A DNA stretch of 64,000 nt from Armigeres subalbatus (Eukaryota; Arthropoda; Insecta; Diptera; Culicidae): positions 46,349 through 110,348 of the forward strand of contig NW_026942517.1 in NCBI RefSeq assembly GCF_024139115.2, given 5' to 3'. The notes beneath the pieces are model-generated. The model saw only the letters and a program-made list of their open reading frames with translations, searched no databases and was not told the DNA's origin. Shown here piece after piece: positions 22,578-34,117 of the stretch (the stretch's first letter is position 1; the number at the start of each line of letters is the position of its first letter). A program made the position numbers and the translations under genes.

Positions 22578-22665
22578 CAGGTATGTTCCGATTTTATCAC
22601 GCTCCGATTTTGTCACGCTCCGATTTCGTCAACAAAATTATTCCGTTTTTATCAACAAGAAAATT
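22578..22665. repeat. Repeated subterminal motif, left end of the pogo-like element
   Basis: Four close copies of a TCCGATTTTGTCA-type motif lie in tandem here. The right end (34595-34670) has three, one of them inverted. Their density suggests transposase-binding sites. Confidence 0.6.
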
Positions 22666-22981
22666 TATTTATTTGTTTTAGATTTAGCGTTTTAAATACA
22701 ATAACTTTGGTTAGTTTTTGGCCAAATGGTGATTAAATTTTCATGTAGACGACACAGTCAGATGAAATAAGCAAAATAAATAAATAATATTTCAAGCACT
22801 AGCGGTATTAAGGCCGTAACTAACAAGAGAGGATTCTTTTCACCGACACCACCGCATTGAAGTAAAAGTGACAAGATGCGGGTTTTTTGCACTTTATTCC
22901 TTCAGGATGAAGGATTTCATTGTTATCTGGCGTTCTGATATAACTGAAAAATCGTTGAAATATTTTTTCGGATCTTCTAGG

Positions 22982-23404
22982 CAAGGATGTTAACGATCAT
23001 TAGTAATTTGCGTTCGATCATTTAGTAGTTTGTCAATAACACATTCCAGAAGCTGAATTTCAAAATATGTTGTATGGTGGACTTCTAGTGCGACGATTTT
23101 TCTACAACTTTGCCTAATGGTTCGTTATTAGAATTCAACTAATAACGGAGTTAGAGCGCTAGTTGCAGTAACTTAAACTAAATTATTGGTATTTTGTTAT
23201 CATTTAGTCTAAGTTACTGAAACTATAGCTATAACTCCGTTACTAATGGAATTCATACAACGAACCATTATGCAGAGTTGTAGAAAAACCTTCGCACTAG
23301 AAGTCCACCATACAACAAAATTTGAAATTCAGCTTCTGGAATGTGTTATTGACAAAGTACTAAATGATCGAACGCAAATTACTGAATGATCGTTAACATC
23401 CTTG
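22982..23404. mobile_element. hAT-type foldback MITE with 8-bp TSD
   Basis: This is an almost complete hairpin of two ~200-bp arms starting CAAGGATGTTAACGATCA, flanked by identical CTTCTAGG at 22974-22981 and 23405-23412. The 326-bp MITE at 50970-51295 has a similar terminus (CAGGGATTG) and the same internal order of motifs. It is therefore a distant relative. Confidence 0.9.
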
Positions 23405-23429
23405 CTTCTAGGTCGTTCAAACTGTCCTG

Positions 23430-24240
23430 GAGTACATATCCTCGAATGTATCAGGAAATATGTCTACAAACAAACGGTCCTAAGCTGAAATATATGTCCA
23501 AAAATATCTATGTAATCATAAGACAAGAATTGATCGAGTTTTGAAGAAACGTAAACTATTTCAGGGTCTCCAAAACGTCCTGGAGTTCAGAACATGTGAT
23601 ATACCCGATCCACCAAGCCCTGAACGACGTATTCATGTATTGTTGAACATCTTAGCAGGTACATTAAGCGGATATGATTTCACTAATTAATTTTACATGC
23701 AACTACAGGCCTTACCATTTCTCCAAAACATCTTTGAGTTCGATACAGTTCAGAACATGTGATCTACCCGATCAACCAAGTCCTGAACGATACAGCCGTC
23801 CATCGCTGTACATCTCAGCAGGTGCGTCGAGCTGGTAGGATATCACTTAATTCTTTTACAAGCTACAGTAGACCCTCCACGAGCTGATGTTCTAAGACTC
23901 GATATCGAATCGTGAACAAATGATGTCATACTATTTTTTTGAAGGTTGCTCTAATAGTCGAACAATTTTCAAAGAACTTCTGTTCCACATCTCGATACCG
24001 ACTGAATTACATCTCTTCAAAACGTCATGTATCTCAGGTCACTTCAATAGCAAATTTTCAAAACGACTTTTACCTATCCAATGATCTAACTTATGAATGA
24101 TGTTAGATATGATATCCCAGTGAGTCCATTAAGCTTATATGACTCCAATCATCACATGTACTAGCCATTGTAGGCCTTTAGATTGGCTAAAATATCCTGG
24201 AACTCGTATTGTTTGATGTACGCCTCAACAAAAAAGTCCG
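23430..24240. repeat. Degenerate tandem repeat, ~150-bp period
   Basis: TCCAAAACGTCCTGGAGTTC at about 23569 recurs, with changes, at about 23722, each followed by CAGAACATGTGAT, CCCGATC and CCTGAACGA blocks. Weaker units appear near 23420 and 24190. A related unit in opposite sense (TTTTGGAGTACCTTGAACAT) repeats at 25250-25530. Origin unknown. Confidence 0.5.
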
Positions 24241-24301
24241 CAGTCAAATTTTTCGACACAAACACCTCCTTAGTTATTGTGCAGTAGGACTTTGGACATA
24301 T

Positions 24302-24386
24302 TCTTCTTCTACTTTTTCTATGGCTCTACATTCCAACTGGAACGTAGCCGGCTTTTCAACTTAGTATTCTATTAGCATTTTCAAGA
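24302..24386 (-). mobile_element. Truncated Feilai-like SINE fragment
   Basis: Read on the minus strand the segment resembles the 3' part of the Feilai SINE at 35600-35697, ending in a short GAAGAA-type tail (TTCTTCTTCT on the plus strand at about 24301). It is heavily diverged. Confidence 0.5.
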
Positions 24387-24388
24387 CG

Positions 24389-24859
24389 AATTTGGTACTC
24401 ATATGACTATCGCTTTTGCCTCATATGCAGGTGGTCGTGGGTTCAATCCCAGGCTCGTCCCATTCCTCCTATTTTGTATCTTTCTCTATAATTCTAATGT
24501 TCCAGCAATCGCTAGAACCATGAACCGTTTCCGTTTATATTTTATACCTTTGATTTGACTATTCTAGCAGTAGCCGCTAGAATTGGAAATGAACAAAAAA
24601 AGATCGTTTCCTACATCTAATTAGAAATTCTATCAATTGCCTTTTCCCAACTACCACATTGGTAGCTCGTAAACCAAAACAAACCTCTGCCCGTCAACCT
24701 CACCCGATAACTCCAATATAATTCCGCATTGGGCTTGCCAGAACTTCTACATTGAAGATGAGTGGCTATTCCCAAGCAAACATCTGTTGGTTCCCTGTGC
24801 AAGAACAGCTGATCTGGTCATAATGGAGTAGCATCTACGGGCAGTCAATCAAGCTCAAG
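24389..24859 (+). mobile_element. tRNA-derived SINE-like element, second copy
   Basis: This is homologous to 15058-15690. It has the tRNA-like head with box-B GGGTTCAATCC near 24441, the body ending CTGATCTGGTCATAATGGAG, and the last AATCAAGCTCAAG of the tail. Unlike the first copy it has no 99-bp monomers upstream and lacks an internal ~120-bp stretch. Confidence 0.7.
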
Positions 24860-25879
24860 TTATAAGCATTTCCTAAGTTATTAATTGAAAACTTGTCTAT
24901 GCCCGCCATTGTATCTTGTATGTATGTATCTTGTGGGGCAAGTACAAAGGAAATGCTATGCCTGGGGAATCTAGAATGTTTCCCACCTGAAAACATCCTA
25001 GACCGGACCGAACCTTACTCACCATCTCCGGATTGACAATCCTACGCTTACGCTCGCAAGGCTAACTGAAGACCCCTTAGATATCTTATGATCATGGAAA
25101 TTAGAATAATATGCTTTTTGAACTGGATTTGATACGTATTCCAGAAAATTGAGCTTACATTATTGGATATATTGAGTATATGCCAAAAATAAGAACATAG
25201 CAAAAACCTTGATTGATTAACCTGGCAGATTCCTTAAGCTGAACTCCAGAGTGTTTTGGAGTACCTTGAACATCCCAAATTCAAGCAAATTCGATTAGCA
25301 TGGTGCGTACATGCTTATTGAACTTATTGGTCTGGTACATATCGATGTTGAGGTCTTTGCAAAAAGCCTTGATTGTCCGATAGATATTTTAGGTTGAACT
25401 TGGTAACGTTTTGGAGTACCTTGAACATCACGTATTCGAGAAAATTGATGCGCATGTGGTAGATACCGCAGACTGAAATCGAGAATGTTCTGGAGGACCT
25501 TGAGCATCTCATATTCTAAAAAATTGATCACTGTCCTTACGATCAAGATGACTAAACTTTTTTGAGTTTTTATATTTATTAAAGAATGTGATACAGGATC
25601 CTAATATTTAAGTTTAACCTGTCAAGCAAGCAATTTAAGCAAGCTGTCAGAAGCAAATTTTTCCAAGGTTTTGGATATCTAGGTCTTCATGGTATAGTCA
25701 AACTTGACCCCCAGTATTATTCCTGGGTAGCCGACATCCTGATGAAGATTTTTTATTACGGAATTTCCATAAATTACGTCACGCTTTCATTGGGAGAGGA
25801 ATCATTTTTTTTATATCTCATACAAAAAGTGAAACGATTAAGGGATGACAGATTGAAAATTTATACTTTTTGCGTGACA
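24860..25879. other. Intervening repeat-derived sequence
   Basis: 25200-25530 carries two to three degraded units containing TTTTGGAGTACCTTGAACAT. The rest is unassigned. No gene was recognised. Confidence 0.4.
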
Positions 25880-25899
25880 TAATTTAAGGACGTTACCTT
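25880..25899. repeat. 20-bp TSD of the short-tandem-tail retroposon, left copy
   Basis: TAATTTAAGGACGTTACCTT occurs here and at 34355-34374. Confidence 0.8.
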
Positions 25900-26042
25900 T
25901 ACCTTTACCCTGGATAGACACCTTTACGTGATGTGTTACGGGGTAAGATCTACCACGGTTACATTGCCAGCTACAGGCAAATCCTGACCCAACGAATACC
26001 TTCCTCATTATCCAACTCCGTGGTACTTATGAGGGTGTCGCT

Positions 26043-26056
26043 AAGTCGGTGGCCTC
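26043..26056. repeat. 14-bp TSD of the I-clade element, left copy
   Basis: AAGTCGGTGGCCTC is repeated at 34104-34117, just after the poly-A tail. One or two A residues are ambiguous with the tail. Confidence 0.85.
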
Positions 26057-26420
26057 ATTCCGTGCCGATAGTTCGAACGAGCCAGACGTGTGTGCTGTGT
26101 CTCATCGCGGATTGTGTTCGGTAGTGCGAGTGCTATTGTGTGGTGCGTATCCTACCTACGGATCCAAGGCGATCACTGTCGGCGAGTGGAAGTAGCTGCT
26201 TCTGGCGACGCCAGTGAAGCAGGCTATTGTTACTGCTGCTACCTACAGCAGCAGCCGCAGATAAGTGGCAAAGATTGTTGTATTGTTCTCCCACAGAGTG
26301 GGTCTGATTAGAATAGTTTGAATTAGTTTTTTTATTAGTTTATTAGTTTTTTCTAATTAGTTAATAGTTATTAGTTCTTAGCTTGTAATAACTATACTTC
26401 CAACACCTTGCGAGGTGATA

Positions 26421-27565
26421 ATGGAGGCGGAGACTGCGGAGGGCAGTGGGCCTCCCAAAGATGGTGGTCGCACACGATTCTACCATGCATCTTCTCCTGG
26501 GCCTTGGGTTGTTTACTTTCGGCAGAAAGTGAAAAGCCTAGATTTTCTCGGCATTAAGCGAGATTTGACGCGTTGTTTTCCGAAAACTGATTTCCATCAG
26601 GTAAATCGGAACAAACTACGCATAACCGCACCTACATACAAGGATGCAAACGAAATCGCTAAAGACAAGGCCTACAATGTTGAATATTTGGTGTATGTCC
26701 CCTCGCGGGAGGTCGAAATCGAAGGTGTGATCAACGCAGCGAGCCTGACTTGCAAGGATGTACTTGCGGGAAAAGGCCGCTTAAAGAATGCAATGGAGTC
26801 TACTGTGGATATTCTGGATTGCAAGGAGTTGCATTCAGCTACCATGGTAGATGGTAAAAGAGTGTATTCTAAGTCAGGTTCGCTTCGGGTGACGTTCGCC
26901 GGTTCGATTCTCCCAAAATATGTAGATATTGAAAATATGTTATTTCCGGTGCGTCTTTTTGTGCCGAGGGTGTTCAATTGTACCAACTGCAAACAGTTGG
27001 GGCACACTGCCGAGTTTTGCGACAACAAGCCCCGTTGTGGCAAATGTTTTGAAAAGCATAGGGAGGAGTCCTGTCAACAACAAGCTACAAAGTGCGCTTA
27101 TTGTGGCATGGATCCTCCCCATGGTTTGCAAGAATGCCCGGTGCACAAAAAGTGAAGCGCTCGTTGGTACAGCGCTCCAAGCAGTCGTATGCGGAAATGG
27201 TTAAGTCGCAAGACACATCCGCCACAACCACCGCCACGGCTGCTATTTCAGCTGCCGTTCGAGTAAGTGATTACTACGATTCTATTGCCACTGATGAATT
27301 GGACTCCGACGTAGCTGATATGGATGATTCTTCGGAGGTACACGTGCCCGAAAAGAGGAAGCAACCGTCTTCCCCGGGATCGCGCCGTAAGAGAACAAAA
27401 GTCATCCATAAAAGCTTGCCAAAATCTGAAGGTAATGGGGAATTATTTAAAATCCCGAAGCAATCTGTCTTCACTGCTCCTTTGGATCCTAGTTGCAGCA
27501 AGACATTCCCGCCATTGCCTAAAACCGATGTTTCCAAGAAACATCCGGTTAGGAAGAATCAATGA
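26421..27565 (+). pseudogene. I-clade ORF1 (gag-like nucleic-acid-binding protein), one frameshift
   Basis: ORF1 proteins coat the element RNA and act as chaperones. The frame 26421-27155 ends in a cluster of cysteine knuckles: CTNCKQLGHTAEFC, CGKCFEKHREESC and CAYCGMDPPHGLQEC. It then hits a stop at an A5 run (about 27150). The adjacent frame continues directly to 27565 with a Ser/Thr/Ala-rich and then Lys/Arg-rich tail (EKRKQPSSPGSRRKRTK). A single-base change in the A run explains the break. The ATG at 26421 is chosen over 26415 because its context is better and the leader stays short. About 380 residues in all, usual for the family. Confidence 0.8.
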
Positions 27566-27773
27566 AAGAAAAATGCAATTCGCACTTCCAGAAAAAATAT
27601 TCCGTCCAAGCGAGGATTGATCTCCTTTAAGGACCTCGTGGACCGTTTCTTGAATTTGTTCAATATTCCGAATTCATTGAGGCCACTCATTGACCTCTTT
27701 ATACCAACAGTAGAAAGTTATCTGAAGCAATTGACTGTTTCATGGCCCCTTCTTGCAGGAATTGTATCTTTCG

Positions 27774-28158
27774 ATGGATAATACGGCTATTACACAAGAT
27801 ACAATCACTGTGCTGCAGTGGAACTGTCATAGTCTGAAAAATAAATTAGACGTGTTCAAGTTTTTGATTCGCAATTCCGATTGCGATATATTTGCACTCT
27901 GTGAAACATGGCTTTCTTCTGAAGATGAAATCAACTTCCACGATTTTAATATTATTCGCCAAGATCGGGATGATCATTATGGTGGCGTTCTTTTGGGGAT
28001 CAAAAAGTGCTACTCCTTCTACAGAATTCCCATTCCGACTGTTAATGGCCTAGAGATCGTCGCTTGCCAAATGAATGTAAAGAATAAAGATCTTTGCATA
28101 GCTTCAGTGTACATTCCTCCAAATGCCTCTATTAATCGTCGACATTTTTGGAGCGCAG
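27774..28158 (+). pseudogene. I-clade ORF2, endonuclease domain N-terminal part
   Basis: This is the start of the ORF2 polyprotein, an APE-like endonuclease with QWNCHSLKNK (metal-binding Asn), CETWL (catalytic Glu) and ASVYIPP blocks. The frame is open until it enters the Transib-like insertion at 28159. The ATG at 27774 is preferred; an upstream in-frame ATG at 27753 would add seven residues. About 210 bp separate it from the end of ORF1. The frame resumes exactly in register at 30461 beyond the insertion, so the gene was still open here when the DNA transposon landed. Confidence 0.85.
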
Positions 28159-29433
28159 CACTATGGGGGATCCCCATACAAGCGAGCGGTCAAAAATAAA
28201 ATTGGACTTTTAAAGTGATTTTCCACTTAGTTTTAGCTGTGTATGGTCGAAATAGCATGAATATACAATTTCCAACCCCCCCCCCCTTTGGGGATCGTCT
28301 ATGAATTACGTAATTATTTTTTTCATAGGTTCGATTAACGTGACAAAGCAAACCTATTTGGGAAGTTGAAATTTCGTGCGTTTTCTTAAGGAGAAGGAAG
28401 GGGGCTGTACAAAAACTAAGTTCAGCAATTTATGGACATTATGGCGGCGATCATGTTAAATGACATTAATTTCATGACATTCCGTGATATTTTTTGTTCT
28501 CACTCTCATGCCTCACAATTTGTATTTAGAACAATTTGTTTGACAAAGTACTAGGATCTGAAGGATCATAAAGCATTAAATGTTAATCAAATAATCAGAA
28601 TTGAAAATAACTTTTGAAAAAGGGTATTAGCAAATTAGAAATCGCAATCCCATGACATTTTTACGTGTACAAGTTATTCAAAAATGAGATTAATATATTC
28701 TCAAAATGTGGACATTCATTGTGGAATGTAAGAATGCTCCATTCTTCCGAAAAGCAAAATTCTTTTAATTTAAATAACAACACTATTTGAATTACTTTTG
28801 ATTTGTTTTCATGAGTTCTACAAGGGATATACAGCATAATTCTTTTCTGTGTCAAGGTTTAAGTCTTCAATGATATTTTCTTCAATTCCATCAACGATGG
28901 AAGATGAGATAAATTCATCTAAAGTATTAGAAGATAAAGAACTTTTGAAAATCTTCAAATATTACAAAATTACGCATGGCATAAGAATAACTAAGTGAAA
29001 AATTTTTTCCAACGTCTCCTCGTTATCCAAATCGAGCTTAAAATGGATCTGATTCATGTAAGGCACGAAGGAAAATGTCAACATTTGCCTCTCTTGATCA
29101 TTTTCTTGCATTATGAGTTCTAAATTTCTTCAACTGTTTATATTGACTTTCCGCTGGTTGTTCAGCCAGTGAACCTCAAAGTGTAGATGAGTGAATAAAT
29201 ATTTCCCTACCATTAGCCAGACATTCATGAACACTAGCAGGAATTTCATACGCTCCGTTCTAACTAAGATATTGTTCGTCTTTACTTTTGCAATAAACAT
29301 GTCGGGAATTATTGATTCCAGGAGATTTATAAATATTTACATATTATGAAATCTCATATTTAGTTCTCCATCAGTAGCTAATGAATAGCTCAGAAAATTA
29401 GGTTTAGAGAATGACTCAAACCACTCAAGCCCC

Positions 29434-29545
29434 AAACGCATTTCAGCGGAATGGCGACGGAAACGGTAAAATTTGACAGGAAATATATGAGCGAACTGTT
29501 AAATCCTTCCGTTACCGTTGTGCTGCATTGCATTGGGGGTTTTAT
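29434..29545. mobile_element. Small imperfect hairpin MITE inside the Transib-like element
   Basis: CCCCAAACGCATTTCAGCGG on the left pairs imperfectly with the complement of TGCTGCATTGCATTGGGGG on the right. Inner ACGGTAAAATTTGACAG and CTGTTAAATCCTTCCGT also pair. No TSD is resolved. Confidence 0.5.
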
Positions 29546-29629
29546 TCATTACTCCTTTGAAAAGTTAATTAAATGAGCTCAAATGGTTATAAATAAAGTC
29601 GAAGTTATTACCAATAAATGTATTTTGAC

Positions 29630-30455
29630 CATACCCTTTGAGCGCATAGTTCAGTCTGACCCATTTTCAATAGGAAACGATGGGACTAGATTTCCCGTCG
29701 AATGAAACTTGTTGCGAGAAAATCGGACACAAATAAGTGTCTAAATGGCGATTGCGTTCTTTTGCGCACATACATACAGACGCGCATGCACACACATACA
29801 GACATCACCTCAATTCTTCGCGCTGAGTTAGTTGATATATACCACTAGGGGTCTCCGGGCCTTCTATCAAACATTCGTTTTTGGAATGAGCATTAACCTT
29901 GGAGTACGAGAGAGGCAAAACACGGTAAAAAAACAAATGAAAAAAATTCAGAGTGACTTAACTCTGTTAATTGCAGGTACTGGCAAGAAATTCTTTCGGG
30001 ACATTTTAGTCGAAGCTTTGTCCTTGATGTGTATCATAAAAGAACCCGGGGATTCCTGAGGAAAAAAGTTCTTCACTATCAAAGTTGAAAATAGCGTCGT
30101 TTTTGGAAAAAATATTGCTTCCGCATTTTTCAATTTTTTTCACAGTGTAACCATTAGTTTTTGCACACCATTTAAAAGCTTATACAATAACCTTTGTAAT
30201 GATGTATTAACATTGAAGAAAAACATTTAAAAATATTTCAATAAATAGTTGAAAATAAAATATTTTTTCAGAAAATTTGCTAACTTTTTTACCCATTTCT
30301 GACTTTGCCACCTTATATCTTTGGAACTAGTGCACCTAGAGACTTCAAATTCAGAATTTCTCTTAATTAGAGTATTGACAATGGAGAGAAAATATTTTAA
30401 AATAATTCGGAAGACATGACATTTTCGATTAATGACCGCCCGAAATCCTATAGTG
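29630..30455. other. AT-rich right half of the Transib-like element
   Basis: This contains a (CA/TA)-rich patch at 29766-29806 and otherwise low-complexity AT-rich sequence. No coding region was recognised. Confidence 0.4.
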
Positions 30456-31055
30456 CGCAGTCTCCCTCCTATCATCTCCAGTATTGATATTGGGTGATAT
30501 GAACGCACATGGTATTGGATGGGGCGAAACGTATGACGATTATAGAGCGCCTATTTTCTATGATTTGTGTGACGATTTCAATTTGAATATTTTGAACACT
30601 GGTGAAGTAACTCGAATAGGACCAAATGGTCAACAAAGCCGTATTGATCTGTCTTTATGTTCAAATTCACTATCATTAGATTGCACGTGGAAGGTAATTC
30701 AAGATCCCCATGGTAGTGACCATATGCCGATAGTCACCACAATTAAGAGTGGCTATCAACAATCTGAGCCAGTTAATGTTCCTTTCGATTTCACGAAGAA
30801 CATTGACTGGCAAACATTTGCATCGGCGGTAAAATTGGTATTGAATCAACTGATACTCTTCCCCTTTGGATGAATATCGATTCCTTACTGAGTTGATTCA
30901 AAAAGCGCACTAGAAGCTCAGAAACGACGCGTTCCAAGTACATCTGTCATCAGAAGACCAGCCACTCCTGGATGGGATGATGAATGTACTAAGTTGTATT
31001 CTGAGAAATCTGATGCCTTCAAGGCCTTCCGTAAACACGGAAGGTCAGAGCTTTG
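30456..31055 (+). pseudogene. I-clade ORF2, endonuclease C-terminal part and linker (frameshifted)
   Basis: The frame resumes after the insertion with ILGDMNAHGIGWG (catalytic Asp/Asn) and ends the domain with GSDHMPIV (catalytic His). It breaks near 30840, where a second frame carries a linker with LPLDEYRFLTELIQ-type sequence and RRPATPGWDDEC (a Trp/Asp-Asp block common just before the RT). A further frameshift near 31000-31050 leads into the RT frame. Residues are well preserved, so the breaks look recent relative to the decayed elements elsewhere. Confidence 0.8.
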
Positions 31056-32900
31056 AAGAGTATTTGAGGCTCGAAAGAAAACTCAAAAAATCTTCTCAAG
31101 GCAAAAAACGTAGCTACTGGCGACGTTTTGTCGAGGGACTATCACGAGAAACCTCAATGACAACACTTTGGAAAACGGCTCGCAACATGCGGAACCGCAT
31201 TTCCACCAATGAGAGTGAAGAATACTCCAATCGATGGATATTCAACTTCGCAAAAAAGGTCTGCCCAGATTCCGTACCAGCAGAACCGCTATTTCGAGAA
31301 TCAGTCACTGATCCCGGTTCATTGGGTGGACCATTCACAATGCTGGAACTTTCTATGTCTCTTCTTTCATCGAATAACTCTGCTCCGGGATGCGATAACA
31401 TCAAATTCAATCTTCTTAAAAACCTCCCAGATATCGCAAAAAGACGATTACTTGACCTGTACAACTGTTTCATGGAGTACAACATCGTACCACCAGAATG
31501 GCGACAGGTCAAAGTAATAGCTATTCAAAAGCCTGGAAAACCAGCGTCTAATCACAATTCATACCGACCGATTGCCATGCTATCATGCATGAGAAAATTA
31601 TTGGAGAAAATGATCCTTTCAAGAGTCGACCATTGGGTCGAAGAAAATGCATTGCTTTCAAATACTCAGTTTGGATTTAGAAAAGGGAAAGGAACAAACG
31701 ATTGTCTAGCGTTGCTTTCTTCAGATATACAACTGGCCTTTGCGCACAAGGAGCAATTGGCTTCAGTATTCTTGGACATTAAGGGCGCTTTTGATTCAGT
31801 TTCCATAGAAGTACTGTCAGACAATCTGCACAGTAATGGATTACCCGTTATTTTGAATAATTTCTTGTACAATTTGTTGTCAGAAAAACAAATGAACTTC
31901 ACACTCGGCACTCTGACAACTTCCAGAACTAGTTACATGGGCCTTCCCCAAGGTTCATGTTTAAGTCCCTTGCTTTATAATTTCTATGTCAAAGATATTG
32001 ACAATTGTTTGGAAGGACAATGCACGCTCAGACAACTTGCAGATGATGCCGTGGTCTCTCTAAGAGGTCCATGTGCAGCTGTCTTGCAAGGACCATTGCA
32101 AAGTACCCTAGATAATCTGACTGTTTGGGCCAGACATTTAGGGATCGAGTTTTCACCGCAAAAAACTCAGTTGGTTGTGTTTACTAGGAAGCGGTACCCT
32201 GCTCAACTGAAACTAAAGCTGTTGAATGATGACATCAACCAATCTTTATCTTCTAAATACCTTGGGGTCGTGTTTGATTCCAAATGTACCTGGAAACTCC
32301 ACATTGAGTATTTGATACAAAAATGCCGGAAAAGGATCAATTTTCTACGTTCTATCTCCGGAACATGGTGGGGTGCTCACCCGGAAGACCTCATCAAACT
32401 CTATAGAACGACTATTCTCTCTGTTTTAGAGTATGGCTCCTTCTGCTTCCTCTCAGCAGCTGATTGCCACCTGATCAAATTGGAACGAATTCAGTATCGT
32501 TGTTTGCGTATTGCCCTTGGCTGCATGCATTCAACACATAACATGAGCCTGGAGGTGCTTGCTGGAGTCACTCCTTTAAAGCACCGTTACTGGGAGCTCT
32601 CGCTTAGAATACTCATCAAATGTGGAACAAGTAACACACTTGTTCTAGATAACTTCGATAATATGCTTGAACTAACTTGTCGTTCAAGATTCCTGAGAGT
32701 TTATCTCAACTACATATCATCAGATCTTTGTCTTCCGTGTTATAATCCCTCTCGAGTTCACTTCACCAACGACAGTTCCTCAATTGTATACGATCTGTCC
32801 ATGAAACATGCTATTCAAGCAATACCAGATCATCTTCGACAAATATCTATTCCCTCACTTTTTCTGATAAATATGAACATGTCAATTGCAACAACAGATA
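31056..32900 (+). pseudogene. I-clade ORF2, reverse transcriptase domain
   Basis: This long open frame (part of 30977-32956) copies element RNA into DNA at the nicked target. RT blocks in order: SAPGCDNIKFNLLK, YRPIAMLSCMRKLLEKMI, TQFGFRKGKGTNDC, FLDIKGAFDSV (first catalytic Asp), GLPQGSCLSPLLYN, and LADDAVV (catalytic Asp pair; Leu replaces the commoner Tyr/Phe), then the thumb region with YLGVVFD. It ends by a frameshift near 32890 into the RNase H frame. All catalytic residues seen here are intact. Confidence 0.9.
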
Positions 32901-33740
32901 TTTCACTGATGGTTCTCGCATCAACGGATCCACTGGCTTCGGTGTTTTCAATGTAACTTCAACCACCTTCCGAAAACTTCAGGAACCGTGTTCGGTTTAT
33001 GTTGCTGAGCTGGCAGCAATTAACTTCGCTTTGGGGATAATTTCCAATCAGCCCGTAGACCATTATTTCATCTTCTCGGATAGTCTTAGTTCTATCGAGG
33101 CACTCCGGTCGATGAAACCTGTTAAGCACGCATCTTACTTTCTTACAAACATAAGAGAGCAGATGCGTGTTTTGGTCGAAAGATCATTCAAGATTACCTT
33201 TGTTTGGGTCCCTTCTCACTGCTCAATCTACGGCAATGAGAAGGCAGACTCGCTGGCAAAGGTGGGCGCACAGGAAGGTGAGGTTTATGATAGACAATTC
33301 TCGAGTAACGAGTTTTTCCCATTAGTCCGTCAGAGTACTCTTCAAAGTTGGCAAAGGAATTGGACACACAATGAACTCGGACGGTGGCTATTTTCCATAG
33401 TTCCAAAAGTTTCTGGGCGAGCGTGGTTCAGAGGTGAGGACTTAAGTCGAGGCTTCATTCGCGTGATGTCGAGACTTATGTCCAATCACTATTCACTAAA
33501 CGCACATCTGTACAGAATAAACCTTGTCGATAGCAACTTATGTAGGTGCGGAGCCGGTTATGATGGCATGGTTCTGCTCGGAAAATGACGCCTCCAGAGA
33601 GCGACTATTGGATACCCTAGTGGCCCGAGGTAAACAACCCTTCAGGGAAATTCGAGGTGTTTTGGGGGATCGTGATGCGGTCTATATGCAGGCCATTTAT
33701 AGTTTCATTTGTGATTCTGACATCAAAATCTATTTTTTTT
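32890..33740 (+). pseudogene. I-clade ORF2, RNase H domain and C-terminus
   Basis: RNase H degrades the RNA of the RNA/DNA hybrid and marks the I group. The frame leading into 33031-33588 has FTDGS (Asp), VAELAAINFAL (Glu), IFSDSLSSI (Asp) and WVPSHCSIYGNEKADSLA (His region and Asp), so the DEDD set is complete. The C-terminus has a CRCGAGYD knuckle-like block, and a frameshift near 33570 moves the remaining ~55 residues (DTLVARGKQPFREIRGVLG) into the next frame. The end near 33740 is approximate. Confidence 0.85.
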
Positions 33741-34117
33741 TCTTCTGTCAAAGTTTTTTTTTTGTACTGTCTCTGTCTCTATGTTCCGTAGATCTCCGTT
33801 ACTCAGGCCATCCGGAAGACGCTCCCAGTAGAACCAATCCTCGAGCACGACGACACGCCACATCGTCCCTTACGCCAAATGCCCGGATGAGCAGCCGAAA
33901 TTCCTTGATTCCGAATCCTAAGCCTCGTCCATCCTTTAATATTGCATCCTAACCTCGGGTACCCACGACCACGCTGGCTCCTATCCCTCTCATCCCAACT
34001 GAAAAAAAATGCCATTGATTGTATATATCACAAAGAAATATGGCTCCGTAAAGTGTTATACACGCCTGAGCCTACCAAATAAACGAACTTGGAAAAAAAA
34101 AAAAAGTCGGTGGCCTC

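Larger units (their letters stand above)
28159..30455. mobile_element. Transib-like non-autonomous DNA transposon
   Basis: The termini are CACTATGGGGGAT and, inverted, CACTATAGGATTTCG. They fit the CACWRTG start of Transib elements. The insertion is flanked by CGCAG at 28154-28158 and 30456-30460, matching the 5-bp GC-rich TSD of that superfamily. Both termini also share a GCGGTCA block about 30 bp in. The 2297-bp interior is AT-rich with no recognisable RAG1/Transib-like transposase. Other superfamilies with CACTA ends (CACTA/EnSpm) use 3-bp TSDs, which fits less well. Confidence 0.7.
26057..34103 (+). mobile_element. Full-length I-clade non-LTR retrotransposon
   Basis: The element has a 5' UTR (26057-26420), ORF1 with zinc knuckles, ORF2 with endonuclease, reverse transcriptase and RNase H, a 3' UTR with AATAAA at 34078-34083 and a poly-A end. 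Both TSD copies are present, so the copy is complete. Excluding the internal DNA transposon (28159-30455 plus its 5-bp duplication) it is about 5.75 kb. The RNase H after the RT places it in the I group; MosquI-type elements of Aedes are the closest family I know. Frameshifts in both ORFs make it dead. Confidence 0.85.
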
